From Stenotrophomonas indicatrix (GTDB lineage Bacteria; Pseudomonadota; Gammaproteobacteria; Xanthomonadales; Xanthomonadaceae): a DNA stretch of 64,000 nt. The DNA is taken from positions 1,550,001 to 1,614,000 of the forward strand of contig NZ_PEJS01000001.1 of assembly GCF_002750975.1 (NCBI RefSeq), given 5' to 3'. Positions 62,586-64,000 of this stretch are shown one piece after another. How positions within the stretch are numbered: the stretch's first letter is position 1; every line of letters starts with the position of its first letter. Under the pieces are notes generated by a model. It worked only from the letters and a program-made list of their open reading frames with translations. It made no database searches and was not told the DNA's origin. A program made the translations under genes and the position numbers.

Positions 62586-64000
62586 ATGTCTTCCATCGCT
62601 CCCGCCCATTCGCCTGCCGCGTCCGCACTGGCCGCGCCGTCCACTGTCGTGCACAAGTTCGGCGGCACCTCGGTGGCCGACGCCGAGCGCTATCGCCATG
62701 TCGCCGGCCTGCTGCTGGCCCGCCCCGAGTCGTTGCAGGTCAGCGTGGTCTCGGCCATGAAGGGGGTTACCGATGCGCTGATCGAACTGGCGCACCTGGC
62801 AGCCCAGGGCGATGCCGGCTGGCAGGAGGCGTGGCATGCGCTGCGCGCGCGGCATCGGGGTGCCGCGGTAGCGCTGCTGGGTGAGCAGGTGGGCGATACC
62901 GTGGACTGGATCGATGCACGCTTCGACCAGTTGGCCGAGGTGCTGGCCGCGCTGGCGGTGATCGGCGAACTGCCACGCGAGGTGCTCGACCGCGTGCAGG
63001 GCCTGGGCGAGGTGTTCTCCGCACAGTTGCTCGGTACCCACCTGCGCGCGCTGGGCGAGGACTGCGCGGTGCTGGATGCACGCGATGTGCTGGTGGTCGG
63101 CCACGGCGAACTGGGCGTGGATGTCGACTGGGATGCCAGTGCCGGCCGCCTTGCCGCGTGGCGGCTGCAGCACCCGCAGTCGCGCGTGGTCGCCACCGGT
63201 TTCGTCGCCCGCGACCGCCAGGACCGCGTCACCACGCTGGGCCGCAACGGCAGTGACTACTCCGGCGCGATCTTCGCCGCACTGTTCGCCGCCGATGAAC
63301 TGCATATCTGGACCGACGTCGACGGCGTGCTGTCGGCCGACCCGCGGCTGGTGCCGGAGGCCGTGCAGCTGCACGCGCTGAGCTACGACGAGGCCTGCGA
63401 GCTGGCCTATTTCGGGGCGAAAGTGGTGCATCCGCAGACGATGTCACCGGCGATCCGGCTGGGCCTGCCGATCTTCATCCGCAATACCTTCCAGCCCAGC
63501 CATCCGGGTACGCGGATCAGCGCCGAGCGCTCGCCACGTGGCCCGGTGAAAGGGCTGACGCTGAGCACGGATCTGGCCCTGCTGAACCTGGAAGGCACCG
63601 GCCTGATCGGCGTGCCGGGTACCGCCGAACGGGTGTTCGCCGCGCTGCGCCAGGCACAGGTCTCGGTAGTGATGATTTCGCAGGGGTCTTCCGAACATTC
63701 CATCTGCTGCGTTGTCCGTGCGGGTGAAGCGGCGCGTGGTCGCGATGCCGTGGTGCAGGCGTTCTCGCACGAACTGGCTGCCGGCCAGGTGCAGCGGGTG
63801 CAGGTCAGCGAGGGCGTCAGCGTGCTGGCCGCCGTGGGCGATGGCATGGCGGGCCAGCCGGGTGTGGCCGCACGGCTGTTCGAATCGCTGGGCCGGGCGC
63901 AGGTGAACATCCTCGCGATCGCGCAGGGGTCTTCCGAACGCAACATCTCGGTGGCGGTGGCAAGCGCCGATGCGACCCGCGCGTTGCGTGCCGCGCATGC
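62586..64000 (+). CDS. thrA: Bifunctional aspartate kinase/homoserine dehydrogenase, partial
   Basis: The frame runs from ATG 62586 to the window edge, about 471 residues. The kinase signature KFGGTSVADAERY is near residue 24, GRNGSDYSGAIFAALF and WTDVDGVLSADPRL follow. FGAKVVHPQTM is near residue 280. Two ACT domains are visible (LEGTGLIGVPGTAERVFAAL and VGDGMAGQPGVAARLFESL), both with IAQGSSE or ISQGSSE. The homoserine dehydrogenase half, if present, lies outside. It makes aspartyl phosphate at the start of the threonine/methionine/isoleucine branch and is threonine-inhibited in relatives. Confidence 0.93.
   Translation, partial: MSSIAPAHSPAASALAAPSTVVHKFGGTSVADAERYRHVAGLLLARPESLQVSVVSAMKGVTDALIELAHLAAQGDAGWQEAWHALRARHRGAAVALLGEQVGDTVDWIDARFDQLAEVLAALAVIGELPREVLDRVQGLGEVFSAQLLGTHLRALGEDCAVLDARDVLVVGHGELGVDVDWDASAGRLAAWRLQHPQSRVVATGFVARDRQDRVTTLGRNGSDYSGAIFAALFAADELHIWTDVDGVLSADPRLVPEAVQLHALSYDEACELAYFGAKVVHPQTMSPAIRLGLPIFIRNTFQPSHPGTRISAERSPRGPVKGLTLSTDLALLNLEGTGLIGVPGTAERVFAALRQAQVSVVMISQGSSEHSICCVVRAGEAARGRDAVVQAFSHELAAGQVQRVQVSEGVSVLAAVGDGMAGQPGVAARLFESLGRAQVNILAIAQGSSERNISVAVASADATRALRAAH

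Overview
The window is GC-rich chromosomal DNA, almost certainly from Stenotrophomonas (S. maltophilia complex, Xanthomonadales). The support is dispersed GTAG-type palindromic repeats of the SMAG kind, an intrinsic APH(3')-II-type kinase gene, a threonine-operon leader followed by a thrA fusion gene, and pervasive GC-rich third positions that create long antisense shadow frames. Most genes are housekeeping or environmental-response genes. One small tRNA-linked island is present.

Layout. 1-1482: a partial membrane protein and a GlxA/AraC-type regulator. 1798-13433: a long operon-like block with a TonB receptor, FMN reductase, three luciferase-like flavin monooxygenases, a DUF3088 thioredoxin-like protein, an M20 deacylase, a GNAT acetyltransferase, a fused amino-acid ABC permease/ATPase and its binding protein. 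The parts match the B. subtilis N-acetyl/oxidise/deacetylate route for S-modified cysteines, so I read the block as an uptake and sulfur-salvage system. 13569-22788: an Imm1-like orphan, a large secreted carbohydrate-active enzyme behind a perfect LacI-type operator, LysR with a quinone reductase, an MBL hydrolase/TetR pair with twin operators, and a TetR/O-methyltransferase pair. 22796-29308: an EAL protein, an SDR, aph(3')-II, TetR plus a DUF418 protein, and an APH-like kinase. 29309-29980 is gene-free and is a large nested inverted repeat.

29981-36678 is a compact minus-strand block: DMT exporter, murB, pyrD, methyltransferase, DUF4190 protein, SDR and amaB. tRNA-Arg(CCT) at 36864 is followed by two att-like repeats, a SUKH immunity-type gene and an integrase remnant. 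39476-49353 holds a two-gene surface system: a 2059-residue repeat protein with an OmpA-like end, translationally coupled to a 1233-residue outer-membrane barrel. A perfect Clp/CRP site lies upstream. 49442-57245 is a signalling cluster: receiver, PAS kinase, three-receiver hybrid kinase, CheR, CheB, receiver-kinase and a BLUF blue-light sensor. 57249-58501 is a BigR/SqrR-like persulfide-type repressor divergent from two YeeE sulfur-transport halves.

58565-62224 carries an Ntn hydrolase, a two-repeat secreted protein, an AraC regulator and a DMT exporter. 62363-64000 carries a threonine/isoleucine-rich leader peptide and the beginning of thrA, which runs off the window.
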